A stretch of 12,500 nucleotides of DNA from Neocallimastix lanati (nom. inval.) (GCA_016946835.1 JACVTC010000005.1:2257501-2270000); one strand, 5' to 3'; numbered from the stretch's first letter, positions 1 to 8,109 are shown. The notes: a model not told the origin generated them from the sequence alone. Made by a program: numbers and translations.

Positions 1-302
1 CTTTTAAAGTATTCTTTTAAAAAATCATTTAAATAGACCGTTTTGGGTTATTTATTAATATAAAATTAGATATATATATAAAACCAATAAAATAATAAAC
101 TTTATAAAAGTGTTATGCATTATTTCATTACTATTTGGTTTAATTATTTTCTTTATTAGGAAGGTCATAACTTTTTATATTTTTTAATATTAGTTCATTT
201 ATTATTTTTATTATATAATTATTATAATATAATAATATTAAATATATAAATAAATAAAAAATATAATAAACAAATAAACAATTAAAAACAAGTAAATGAA
301 CA

Positions 303-590
303 AATAAATAAATAATAGAATAAATAAATAAATAATAGAATAAACAAATAATAAAATAAATAAATGATATAATAAATAAATAAATAAATAATAGAATGAA
401 TAAATAAATGATAGAATGAATAAATAAATGATAGAATGAATAAATAAATGATAGAATAAATAAATAAATAAATAAATGATAGAATGAATAAATAAATAAA
501 TAAATAAATAATAAAATGAATAAATAAATAATAGAATGAATAAATAAATAATAGAATGAATAAATAAATGATAGAATAAATGAATAAATA
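303..590 (+). repeat. Minisatellite, 20-bp unit GAATAAATAAATGATAGAAT
   Basis: Three perfect tandem copies occupy 398-417, 418-437 and 438-457. Variant copies, differing in the number of AAAT steps and in GATAG versus AATAG, fill the rest. Simpler AAAT-type sequence continues on both sides from about 240 to 660. No coding potential. Confidence 0.9.
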
Positions 591-1004
591 ATTAATTAAT
601 TATGTAAATAATATAATAAACAAATTAGAAAATAAATTAATAAATATAAATGAATAAACAAATAAAAAAATGAAAAAAAATTTTTTAAATATTTTTAATA
701 ATTATATAAAGAAGTTCTTTTTATTTTAATTAATAAAAATTATTAACCAAAATTTTTACATATATAATAAATAATTTTTTTTTCATCTACTCATATTTTT
801 TCAATCTATAAAAGAGGTGTCTTTAAATCAGAAGCTAACTTTTTTCTGCAAAATTGTGTTTTTTTTTTTTTTGTTTTTTTTTTTAAAAAATAAAAATCTT
901 TTTTTCTTTAATATTCAATAAAAGGCTCTCTTATATTATAAAATAATTTGTGGCAAAATTATATTATTTATAAATAGAAAGATTGATCATTTTTTATATT
1001 CAAT
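591..1004. other. AT-rich spacer with a TATA-like motif
   Basis: No gene seen. A consensus-like TATAAAAG is at 807-814, about 200 bp before the small ORF at 1005. Long T and A runs lie at 860-890. A GTGGCA at 950-955 has its complement TGCCAC at 1027-1032. The TATA motif could be a leftover promoter. Confidence 0.5.
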
Positions 1005-1109
1005 ATGATGGCCTTTTTTCAGGTTATGCCACCAAATAAAAGATGGGGAGACTTAGGTATCCTTATTTATTCAATATTTGATTCAATAATTGAAATATAT
1101 AACATATAA
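1005..1109 (+). other. Short ORF or exon-like island, 34 codons
   Basis: Starts ATGATG and encodes MMAFFQVMPPNKRWGDL, then an Ile-rich tail to a TAA. The first 18 codons have far more balanced composition than the flanks; after GACTTAG comes GTATCC, which could be a 5' splice donor followed by AT-rich intron. I found no matching downstream exon. It may be a first-exon remnant, a decayed gene fragment or a chance ORF. No family recognised. Confidence 0.3.
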
Positions 1110-1618
1110 ATAATTCTATTTATAATACTATTTTTATCATTTATTAAATAATAATTTGAATATATAATTTATATAATTTCATATATAATTAATTTTTCCT
1201 TTAATTATTATAATTAATAAAGTTATACTATTAATTATTAAATTATTTTATTATTACTATCAAATATTATTATTAATAAATAAATATAAATATGAATATA
1301 AATATAAATATAAATAAAAATATAAGTATAAATATAAATATAAGTATAAATATAAATATAAATATAATATAAATATAAAATATTATTGATTATTAATACG
1401 AACTTTATTATATTCAATTTCTAGTTAAAAAGTAATCTCATGGGAATTTTTAAATTTTTATTAATAATAAATAAGAGTTAAATTTTAAAAAAAATTTAAA
1501 TTTTTACCACTGAAAAGCCCTTCTTTTTTTTCTTTTTTATTTTATTGTAATTACTATAATATAACATTGTGTAATAATAAAAATTAATTTAATAAATTAT
1601 ATTAAAATTGAAAAATCA
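1110..1618. other. AT-rich spacer, no gene seen
   Basis: Contains the ATAAAT array (1281-1378) and scattered short GC-bearing words near 1427-1446 and 1505-1525, with no reading frame of useful length. Confidence 0.6.
1281..1378 (+). repeat. Simple repeat (ATAAAT)n, degenerate
   Basis: Run of ATAAAT hexamers interrupted by ATAAGT and ATGAAT variants. Confidence 0.85.
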
Positions 1619-1686
1619 AATTGGTTTTACAAATAAAATTTATAATTCTTAAATTAATTATTTTTATTTCTGTTAAAACACCAATT
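1619..1686. repeat. Imperfect inverted repeat, arms of about 20-24 bp
   Basis: The left arm (1619-1638, AATTGGTTTTACAAATAAAA) is complementary to the right arm (1662-1686) apart from small bulges. The shared AATTGG...AATAAAA core is clear. The loop is about 23 bases of AT-rich sequence. TTTGTAAAA at 1691-1699 offers an alternative pairing with the left arm. Confidence 0.6.
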
Positions 1687-1696
1687 ATCATTTGTA

Positions 1697-1729
1697 AAAT
1701 AAAATAAAATGCAATAAAATAAAATAAAA
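1697..1729 (+). repeat. Simple repeat (AAAAT)n
   Basis: Short AAAAT pentamer run with one GCAAT interruption. Confidence 0.8.
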
Positions 1730-2158
1730 GTGAAGTAACAAAAAAAGAGTAAAGTGTTAATATATATATTTGCTTAGAAAAAATTATAAAGAAAATATAA
1801 AATAGCTTCTAATTTTCAAGTTATTATTTAATCATATACCTTTGAATCTTTTAGAAAATTAGGATTATTTTATAATTTTAGATAATGAATATAAGATTTT
1901 TTTTTAAATTTATGATATTTATTATTTTTAGAAAATAAATTTAATAATAATAGTTTTATTTAATCATGGTTAAAGTAGCCAAGTAACGTTTTTATTTTAG
2001 TATTAGCTTTAGAAATTATTATTAATATAATAAAAAGTCGTCCTTATCTAACATAAAATTAGTCCTTTATTTTTTTTTTTTTTTTTTTTTTTTTAAAAAT
2101 TAAACATAAATAATTAATATATAATATTTCTTCTAATTATTATAGTAGAAATAGTGTA
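1730..2158. other. AT-rich spacer with 25-T homopolymer
   Basis: No gene seen. An uninterrupted T run spans 2070-2094. Small more balanced words (AAAGTAGCCAAGTAACG near 1971 and AAGTCGTCCTTATC near 2035) do not extend into a frame. Confidence 0.6.
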
Positions 2159-2245
2159 TCCAATGATGACAGAGTTTTATCTTCTTTCCAGATGATTTTT
2201 CATTCCAACAACCACCATTATATATAAATAATGTGGATTTACAAC
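2159..2245. other. GC-richer island, possible decayed exon
   Basis: About 87 bases of balanced composition inside nearly pure AT. The plus strand has a 22-codon open stretch beginning SNDDRVLSSFQ, ending in TAA at 2225-2227, and containing a TTTCCAG that resembles a 3' splice acceptor. The minus strand also has an open stretch (GGCWNEKSSGKK). Strand and identity cannot be decided. Probably a relic. Confidence 0.3.
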
Positions 2246-2900
2246 TTTTTTTTTTATTAATTCTATTAACTAATATAAATTTAATATATATATAGAATTA
2301 AATTATATAAATTAGGTATAGAGTATATTATATCCTATTTATTATATTAATGGCAATCTATTTATATGTGTTAATGAATATTATTTAATATATATTTAAT
2401 TACTATTTATTTTAATCAACTAAATTTATTTGAATACTATTGCAATTTATTGTAATTAAATAAACTTATATTGAATATTTCTATTTATATATATAGAAAT
2501 GTATAGATTGAATTTTTTTTTGTTTCAATTTTTAAATTTTAATTATATCTATTGAATATAAAATATAATTATATTTATAAAATTATAATCAAATATATTT
2601 AATATTATATTTATATATTTTTATGTTGGTAATTATGTAAATAAAAATTAAAACCAGTAAGACGTATAATTATTTATGATAATGATATATTTTGTTAATT
2701 ATTTTGTTTCATATTATTTATAATTATTTTACTATAAATTTATTATGCATAGCATTTTTTCATTATATATTATATATATATTTTTTAGCTATTTTTTTTT
2801 GTTTTTATTTTCAATTTTCAATTGTTTTAAACTGAAATTTATTATTAAAAATTTTAATTCAAATTTAAATTTACTTTAATGTACTTTTTTATATATAATT

Positions 2901-2972
2901 TATATGTATTTTTATATAATTTTATGTATTTATATGTATTTATATGTATTTTTATGTATTTTTATGTATTTA
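2901..2972 (+). repeat. 10-bp minisatellite TATGTATTTT/TATATGTATT
   Basis: A 10-base period is visible: TATATGTATT, TTTATATAAT, TTTATGTATT, TATATGTATT repeated, then TTTATGTATT twice. Confidence 0.8.
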
Positions 2973-3174
2973 TTGTAAATATTTTTATTATTAGCAAATA
3001 AATATTTTAATTTCAATATACTTATTTATATGTATATAATATATTATTAATATGATATATAATATATTAATAATATTCAAATAATTGATTATTATATATA
3101 AAAATAATTAAATAATATATATATAGATTATTTAAAGATAATAAAAAAAAACTTTTTTTTTAATTTATTAAAAG

Positions 3175-3229
3175 ATTTCCAATAATTTATGTTTTTTTTT
3201 TATTATAAAAAAATTTCCAATAATTTATG
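3175..3229 (+). repeat. Direct repeat ATTTCCAATAATTTATG, two copies 38 bp apart
   Basis: Identical 17-mers at 3175-3191 and 3213-3229, separated by a T-run and A-run. Confidence 0.8.
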
Positions 3230-3361
3230 ATTTAACATATTACAATATGTAATAATATATTACAAATATTTAAATAAGAAATAGAAATATTAAGGCAATA
3301 CGTGATTCATATACATTTATATGTAATTTAATATATTTTAATAATTAGAATATATAGACAT

Positions 3362-3430
3362 AATTATATTAAAATCAATTAAAAAAATATAATTATAAAA
3401 TATAAATTATATTAAAATCAATTAAAAAAA
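3362..3430 (+). repeat. Direct 26-bp repeat, two copies 43 bp apart
   Basis: Identical 26-mers at 3362-3387 and 3405-3430 (core TATTAAAATCAATT followed by an A-run). Confidence 0.8.
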
Positions 3431-3534
3431 AATAATATTTAACAATTTTTTTAAAAAAAAAAAAAAATTAAAATAATTACTTTTTTTTAAAATAAAATAA
3501 AAAAAAATTAATTATCAAAGTTAAAATAAAAAGT

Positions 3535-3602
3535 ATTGGTTGGTTAAATTAAAGAGCCTTTTTAGAAATAAATAAAAGGAAGAAAAATTCTCTTTTTTTT
3601 TT
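3535..3602 (+). promoter_or_regulatory. Possible core promoter of the surface-protein gene
   Basis: Upstream of the ATG are ATTGG (3535-3539, an inverted CCAAT box), a TATA-like stretch AATAAATAAAAGGA (3567-3580) about 125 bp before the start codon, and a T-run ending near 3602. This spacing suits a fungal promoter, but AT-rich sequence produces such matches often, so the call is tentative. Confidence 0.3.
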
Positions 3603-3702
3603 ATTTTTCAACTCATTATTTAAAAAAATAAATTCTTATTTTTTTTTAAATTAATATTTATTAAAGTTTAAAAAACTATCAAATAAAAAATATTTATTCA
3701 AC

Positions 3703-4455
3703 ATGAAGTGCTTATATAATTTAATTTTCGTTATTGTCTGTGCTCTTGCTCTTGTTAGTGCTGATGATTGTGACAAGGCCTACAAGAAATACAAGGATAC
3801 CATGTCTGGTAAGAACATTGAACAATGTGTTAAGCGTGCTAGAGCAAAGCACACTAGTGTATGTCTTGAATCTAGTAGATGTACCATTATTTCTTTACCA
3901 AAGGAATTAGAAGATTGTGATGTTGCTAAGAATGATAAGGCTATGTTTAAGGAATTAAAGGAAATTCTTTCTGGATCACTCTGTGAAAACGCTAATTCTG
4001 GTTCAAACGATAATTCTAACAGTGATTCTAATGGTAATAACGGTGGTAATACTGTTGAAAATGCTGTTAACAATGCTGTCAATGCCACTGAAAACGCTGC
4101 TAATACCGCTGCTAATGCTGCCGGTAACGCTGCTAATGCTGCTGCTAATGCTGCCGGTAATGCCGCTAATGCTGCCGGTAACGCCGTAAATAATGCTGCT
4201 AATGCTGCCGGTAACGCTGCTAACAATGCTGCTAACGCTGCCGGTAATGCTGCTAACAATGCCGCTAACGCCGCTTCTAACGCTGCTAACAACGCTACTA
4301 ACACTGTTGCTGGTGCTGCCAGTAACGTTGCCAACGCTGCCAATAATGCTGCCAATACCAACAATAACAATAATGATAATAGTGCTGGTTACAAGATTAC
4401 TGCCACTTTATCTGCTTTAGTTATTGCTTTATTCGCTGTTGCTTTAAACTTCTAA
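3703..4455 (+). CDS. Secreted, probably GPI-anchored six-cysteine protein with Ala/Asn 11-residue-repeat stalk
   Basis: Intact 250-residue single-exon ORF; no named family recognised. Residues 1-20 form a signal peptide (basic start, hydrophobic core, VSA before DD). The mature N-terminal domain (21-94) is Lys/Glu-rich with six cysteines at 23, 42, 54, 60, 72 and 94, enough for three disulfides. A Ser/Asn/Gly linker (95-119) leads to an Ala/Asn stalk (120-218) made of nine uninterrupted 11-residue repeats. An Asn run follows, then NSAGYK and a hydrophobic tail (231-250) ending VALNF, typical of a GPI-attachment signal with the omega site near 226-229. N-glycosylation sequons (NAT) lie at 127 and 197. 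The first ATG gives the signal peptide, which fixes the start. Codons mix GCT/GCC and AAT/AAC, unlike the AT-only surroundings. Inferred role: cell-wall or surface protein, with the cysteine domain displayed on a stalk. Alternatives: spore-coat or zoospore-surface protein, or an ordinary low-complexity mannoprotein-like protein. The gene call is firm; the function is unknown. Confidence 0.93.
   Translation: MKCLYNLIFVIVCALALVSADDCDKAYKKYKDTMSGKNIEQCVKRARAKHTSVCLESSRCTIISLPKELEDCDVAKNDKAMFKELKEILSGSLCENANSGSNDNSNSDSNGNNGGNTVENAVNNAVNATENAANTAANAAGNAANAAANAAGNAANAAGNAVNNAANAAGNAANNAANAAGNAANNAANAASNAANNATNTVAGAASNVANAANNAANTNNNNNDNSAGYKITATLSALVIALFAVALNF
4060..4356 (+). repeat. In-frame 33-bp (11-residue) repeat array, nine units
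   Basis: Residues 120-218 of the surface-protein gene split exactly into nine 11-residue rows starting at Asn 120, 131, 142, 153, 164, 175, 186, 197 and 208. Asn is at positions 1 and 4 in all nine rows and at position 8 in eight (Gly at 204). Nearly everything else is Ala, with Gly or Ser common at position 7. The rows at 164, 175 and 186 are almost identical (NAANAAGNAAN or NAANAASNAAN), but their codons differ at silent C/T third positions. There is no proline and a single charged residue (Glu130). Confidence 0.9.
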
Positions 4456-4476
4456 ATTAATTATTAAGTTAATGAA

Positions 4477-4482
4477 ATAAAA
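4477..4482 (+). terminator. Candidate polyadenylation signal AATAAA
   Basis: AATAAA lies 22 bases after the stop codon of the surface-protein gene and is followed by a T-rich stretch. The motif is expected often by chance here, so the position relative to the stop is the main support. Confidence 0.35.
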
Positions 4483-4797
4483 ATTTTTTAATAATTTTTA
4501 AAAATGAAATATTAATTAAATTTTTTATTAATTAAATCCAATAAAATCTATTAATATTAATTTATAAAATATCTTTTTTAAAAAATATGTAAAATATTTT
4601 TTAATAGTATTGAGAATTTTTTTTATATCAAACAGTTATATTGAATTTGAATTGAAAAAATTTGGAATGCTATTAAAATATTTTTTATTTATAAAAAATA
4701 CCATATAATTAATTAATATATAAAAAATATAATATTATAAATAAATAATAAAATTTATTAAGTAAAAATAAAAAATGTGTTTTTATGTTTAATATAG
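4483..4797. other. AT-rich spacer downstream of the surface-protein gene
   Basis: No coding potential seen; A/T runs and a few AATAAA words only. Confidence 0.6.
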
Positions 4798-4905
4798 TGT
4801 ATTTATAATTTTCTTTGTGATGATTATGTAAATTGCGTTTGGAATGACTTTGAATGTTTCAATTTATATGTAAAAAAAGAAAAAGGGAGTGGATTGTTTT
4901 TGTAA
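4798..4905 (+). other. Cys-containing coding-like fragment without a start
   Basis: An open stretch of 35 codons between TAG (4795) and TAA (4903) reads CIYNFLCDDYVNCVWNDF and then ECFNLYVKKEKGSG. It has no ATG but has coding-like composition in an AT-only setting, with four Cys and balanced charged residues. Possible 3' exon or relic of a small secreted protein; equally it may be chance. No family recognised. Confidence 0.25.
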
Positions 4906-5082
4906 TATTTCTTTCTTATAGTATTTATTAAATACAATCATAGTAGATAAGATATCTTATAACTTTCAAAGCTTTTAAAGGAACCTTTTTAAAGTTTATT
5001 TTGATAATTACAATAAATGAAAGAGATATGGACGTAAATAAATAATAATAGTATTATTACATGTTAATTTTCTTTTTTTTTT
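4906..5082. other. Spacer with perfect 14-bp palindrome
   Basis: ATAAGATATCTTAT at 4947-4960 is a perfect palindrome, preceded by an overlapping GATAAG (4946-4951) that resembles a GATA-factor site. A near-palindrome CTTTTAAAGGAACCTTTTT follows at about 4973. No gene seen. Confidence 0.5.
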
Positions 5083-5179
5083 AAAACTATAAAAGGTAAA
5101 AGGTTGTATATATAGAATAATATATATAAAAAAAAATTATAAACAATATTTTTTAGAGACACCATACTATCTGTTATAA

Positions 5180-5213
<34 letters not shown>

Positions 5214-5459
5214 CTTCTATTAAAAAAAGAACCAAAGAACAAACAAAAAAAATTCCATAATTTTTTTTTTTTTTTAAAACTATAAAAGGTAAAAGGTTGT
5301 ATATATAGAATAATATATATAAAAAAAAATTATAAACAATATTTTTTAGAGACACCATACTATCTGTTATAACAAAAAAAAAAAAAAAAAAAAAAAAAAG
5401 ACTTCTATTAAAAAAAGAACCAAAGAACAAACAAAAAAAATTCCATAATTTTTTTTTTT
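5083..5459 (+). repeat. Recent tandem duplication, 193-bp and 184-bp copies
   Basis: Copy 1 is 5083-5275 and copy 2 is 5276-5459. Read base by base, the copies are identical except for homopolymer length: the A-run is 31 in copy 1 (5181-5211) and 26 in copy 2 (5374-5399), and the terminal T-run is 15 versus 11. Each copy opens with ACTATAAAAGGTAAAAGG, a good TATA-box match, and contains TTTTAGAGACACCATACTAT. No convincing ORF. Confidence 0.95.
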
Positions 5460-6053
5460 AAAGTTTTTTTTCTTTTTTTTTTTTAATAATTTCAAATTTT
5501 CTTTTTTTTTATTATTATTATTTTTTATTACTTTTATTTTAATACAATTACTATATAGTGTATGTTTTAAAATATATTAATGTAATATATTAATATTTAT
5601 TCAATAAATTGAAAGCCATCGAAAAGCATATTCTTTTTTTTTTTTTTTATTTATTTATTATTTTACTTTAAATAGAAAAAATTATAAAAAAAATTTTTTT
5701 TTTAATATTTTTTAATAATTTAATAAATCACAATCTACTATTTAAAATATAATATATTAATATTATTAATATATATTCAAATAATATATTAGTAATTGAT
5801 TTACTACATATTTAATATACAATTTTTCTTTTTCTTTTAATATTGGAAAAAAATATAAAATAATAAAATAATAAATAAAAAGACGTATAATATAAAATAA
5901 AATAAAAGAATAAAATAAAATAAATTATAATAATAAAATACTTTGTAAGTTTTTTTTTTTGTAAAAAAAAAAAAAAATTAATTATTAATTATTAATCAAA
6001 TAAAAAAAAAATAATAATAATAAAATTTTATTTTACTTTATATTTTAAAAATC
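5460..6053. other. AT-rich spacer, no gene seen
   Basis: T-runs (about 5462-5483, 5634-5649), AAAAT/AAT simple sequence (5855-5935, 6001-6022), and one small balanced word (GAAAGCCATCGAAAAGC near 5610). Confidence 0.6.
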
Positions 6054-6096
6054 AAAACTTCAATTTAATAAATAAAAATGATTAAATTGAAGTTTT
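6054..6096. repeat. Perfect 16-bp hairpin
   Basis: Arms 6054-6069 (AAAACTTCAATTTAAT) and 6081-6096 are perfectly complementary, including three G-C pairs, around an 11-base loop AAATAAAAATG. Confidence 0.85.
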
Positions 6097-6430
6097 TCCT
6101 TTATATAAAATATAAATTTGATTTATGAATTTTATTTTTATTAAACTATCTTATATTTAACTAAGATATTAATATTACTGATATCTTGATAAATATCAAT
6201 TTATTATGTATATAATAAAAAAAAGTTTGAGGATTTAGTTGAAATTAATTTAAATATTTTTATTTATATATGATATTTTCAATAATAAAAATTAATGATT
6301 TTATGATTAAACTTTATTTTTTTATGGTATTTTAATTATATTTTATTCTTTTTTTTTTTTGTTTTTTTTTTTCTTTATTAATATTTAATAATTATTCCAA
6401 ATAATAAATAAATAAACCAAATATATATAA
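6097..6430. other. AT-rich spacer, no gene seen
   Basis: A short inverted pair AAGATAT/ATATCTT (6163-6169, 6181-6187) and T-runs only. Confidence 0.6.
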
Positions 6431-6853
6431 TATATTTAATTTATTAGATAGTTTTTATGATGTACCTTTTTCTTCATATACTAAAAAATATTAGATTACT
6501 ACATAAAATAAATGTTAAAATAGAGTGATGAATATTTAAAAAAAAAAATTTTTTTTTCAAATTAATTACAATATAAAATTATAGTGTATGATACATTAAA
6601 TATTTTTTATTGGAAAGCTATTTTTTTTTTTTTTTTTTATGGTATTTAATTATTTTTAACTTTATATGCATAATATTTAATAATAATTCATTTATCAATT
6701 AATAAATTAATAAAATCTATAAATTATATTTTATTAGTTTTATGATGGTATTATAAATAAAGTTGATATATAATTGATATCTATCTTCATATACTAAAAA
6801 ATATTAGAGTACCATATAAAATAAGTGTTAAAATAGAATTTTGAATAATATTC

Positions 6854-6884
<31 letters not shown>

Positions 6885-6957
6885 CATAAATATTATTTTA
6901 ATCAGAAAAATAAAATTATAGTATATGATACAATAAACTTTTTTTATTGGAAAACTA
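6431..6957 (+). repeat. Diverged direct duplication, copies offset about 313-337 bp
   Basis: Copy 1 (about 6431-6620) and copy 2 (about 6731-6957) share an ordered series of words: TAGTTTTTATGATG/TAGTTTTATGATGG, TCTTCATATACTAAAAAATATTAGA (6471 and 6784), ACATAAAATAAATGTTAAAATAGA-like sequence, AAAATTATAGTRTATGATACA, and TTTATTGGAAARCTA. Copy 2 carries a 30-A run (6854-6883) where copy 1 has a shorter A/T run, plus other small indels. It is an older duplication than 5083-5459. Confidence 0.8.
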
Positions 6958-7103
6958 AAAAAAAAAATAATAATAATAATAATAAAATTATATTGAGTAT
7001 TTCAATTAATTCAATTAATATAATAACTATTTTAATTCTAGTTTTATTTTTATTTAATTTGTTTATTTTATTTTATACTTTAATCTTTTTTATTACTTCA
7101 CTA

Positions 7104-7444
7104 TTTATTTTATTTTATTTTATTTTATTCAATCTGTACTTTATATTCATATTCTACTATTTATTTTATTTTATTTTATTTTATTCAATCTGTACTTTAT
7201 ATTCAAATTTCAACTATTTATTTTATTTTATTTTATTTTATTTTATTTTATTTTATTTTATTTTATTTTATTTTATTTTATTTTATTTTATTTTATTTTA
7301 TTTTATTTTATTTTATTCAATCTGTACTTTATATTCATATTTCTACTATTTATTTTATTTTATTTTATTTTATTTTATTTTATTTTATTTTATTTTATTT
7401 TATTTTATTTTATTTTATTTTATTTTATTTTATTTTATTTTATT
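7104..7444 (+). repeat. Higher-order array: (TTTTA)n blocks separated by a 36-37 bp spacer
   Basis: Four TTTTA blocks (about 7104-7127, 7160-7183, 7217-7315 and 7349-7444) are separated by three near-identical spacers starting at 7128, 7184 and 7316 with TTCAATCTGTACTTTATATT and ending in CTACTATTTA or CAACTATTTA. The spacer differs by one indel and a few substitutions. All plus-strand frames are open only because TTTTA makes no stop codon. Confidence 0.92.
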
Positions 7445-7602
7445 AATACTATACTCTTATATATCACACATATGTATAATATATTAGTAATACTACTTAT
7501 TTATTTATATATAATATAAATCATATATATATATTTATTAAATACATAAGAGTAATTATTTAATAAAAAATTATTTAAATTTACATAATGTATATTTTGA
7601 TA

Positions 7603-7641
7603 AATCATAATATTATCTATAATAACAATAATATTATGATT
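7603..7641. repeat. Perfect 13-bp hairpin
   Basis: AATCATAATATTA (7603-7615) and TAATATTATGATT (7629-7641) are perfect complements around a 13-base loop. Confidence 0.8.
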
Positions 7642-8051
7642 ATTATGATTATTATTATTTAAGGTTTTCGAAATTTCAATCTTGTTTTTTTTTTTAAAAA
7701 TTTTTTATATTTTATTTATGATTTTTATTTTCAATACCAATTATCTGTTATATAAAACTATATTTCTGTAATAAAGTAATATTAATATTAAAGAGAAGAA
7801 TTTGGACTTTATCAATAAAAATATTCAAATCATAGTTATTTATTCTATCCTTATAAGAGTATATTTTGTATTAAAGTTTATTAATAAAACTTGATATTCC
7901 TAGTTTTTTCTAAAAATTAAAAAAAAAAAAATTGTAAAAATATTTATTTTAAAAATATATATTATATATATTAATTTTTTAATAATAAATATTTTATAAA
8001 AAATAAAATAAAAAGTTAAAAAATAAAAATAAAAAAAAAAAAAGTAATATT

Positions 8052-8077
8052 ATAATAATCTAACGGTAGATTATTAT
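8052..8077. repeat. Perfect 11-bp hairpin with ACGG loop, followed by a T-run
   Basis: ATAATAATCTA (8052-8062), loop ACGG, TAGATTATTAT (8067-8077), then an uninterrupted T-run at 8080-8091 and the TG repeat. The form resembles a bacterial intrinsic terminator, but the setting is eukaryotic and no gene is upstream. Confidence 0.8.
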
Positions 8078-8094
8078 TATTTTTTTTTTTTGTT

Positions 8095-8109
8095 TGTGTG
8101 TGTGTGTGT
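8095..8109 (+). repeat. TG dinucleotide microsatellite
   Basis: Seven TG units, unusual in a window where simple repeats are otherwise A/T only. Confidence 0.85.

Larger units (their letters stand above)
2246..3534. other. Long AT-rich spacer, no gene seen
   Basis: Nearly pure A/T with TA runs, T-tracts and short direct repeats (listed separately). No frame of useful length on either strand. Confidence 0.7.

Noticed and set aside
3780-4370. 196-codon minus-strand ORF rich in Leu/Ala
   Set aside because: It is the antisense shadow of the Ala/Asn repeat (GCT/AAT repeats read as Leu/Ala-rich). The plus-strand frame has a signal peptide, ordered cysteines and a GPI signal; this one has none.
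3983-4420. Two plus-strand frames rich in Leu/Met/Thr (68 and 75 codons)
   Set aside because: Out-of-frame shadows of the same repeat inside the real gene.
5167-5430. 87-codon minus-strand ORF with Phe runs
   Set aside because: Made by poly(A) runs read backwards and by the tandem duplication; composition is not coding-like.
6993-7487. 164-codon plus-strand ORF of Phe/Ile/Leu/Tyr
   Set aside because: Open only because (TTTTA)n has no stop codon in that direction; it resembles a membrane protein purely by repeat composition.
8052-8091. Bacterial-style intrinsic terminator
   Set aside because: The hairpin plus T-run shape is right, but the genome is eukaryotic, there is no gene immediately upstream, and T-runs are common here.
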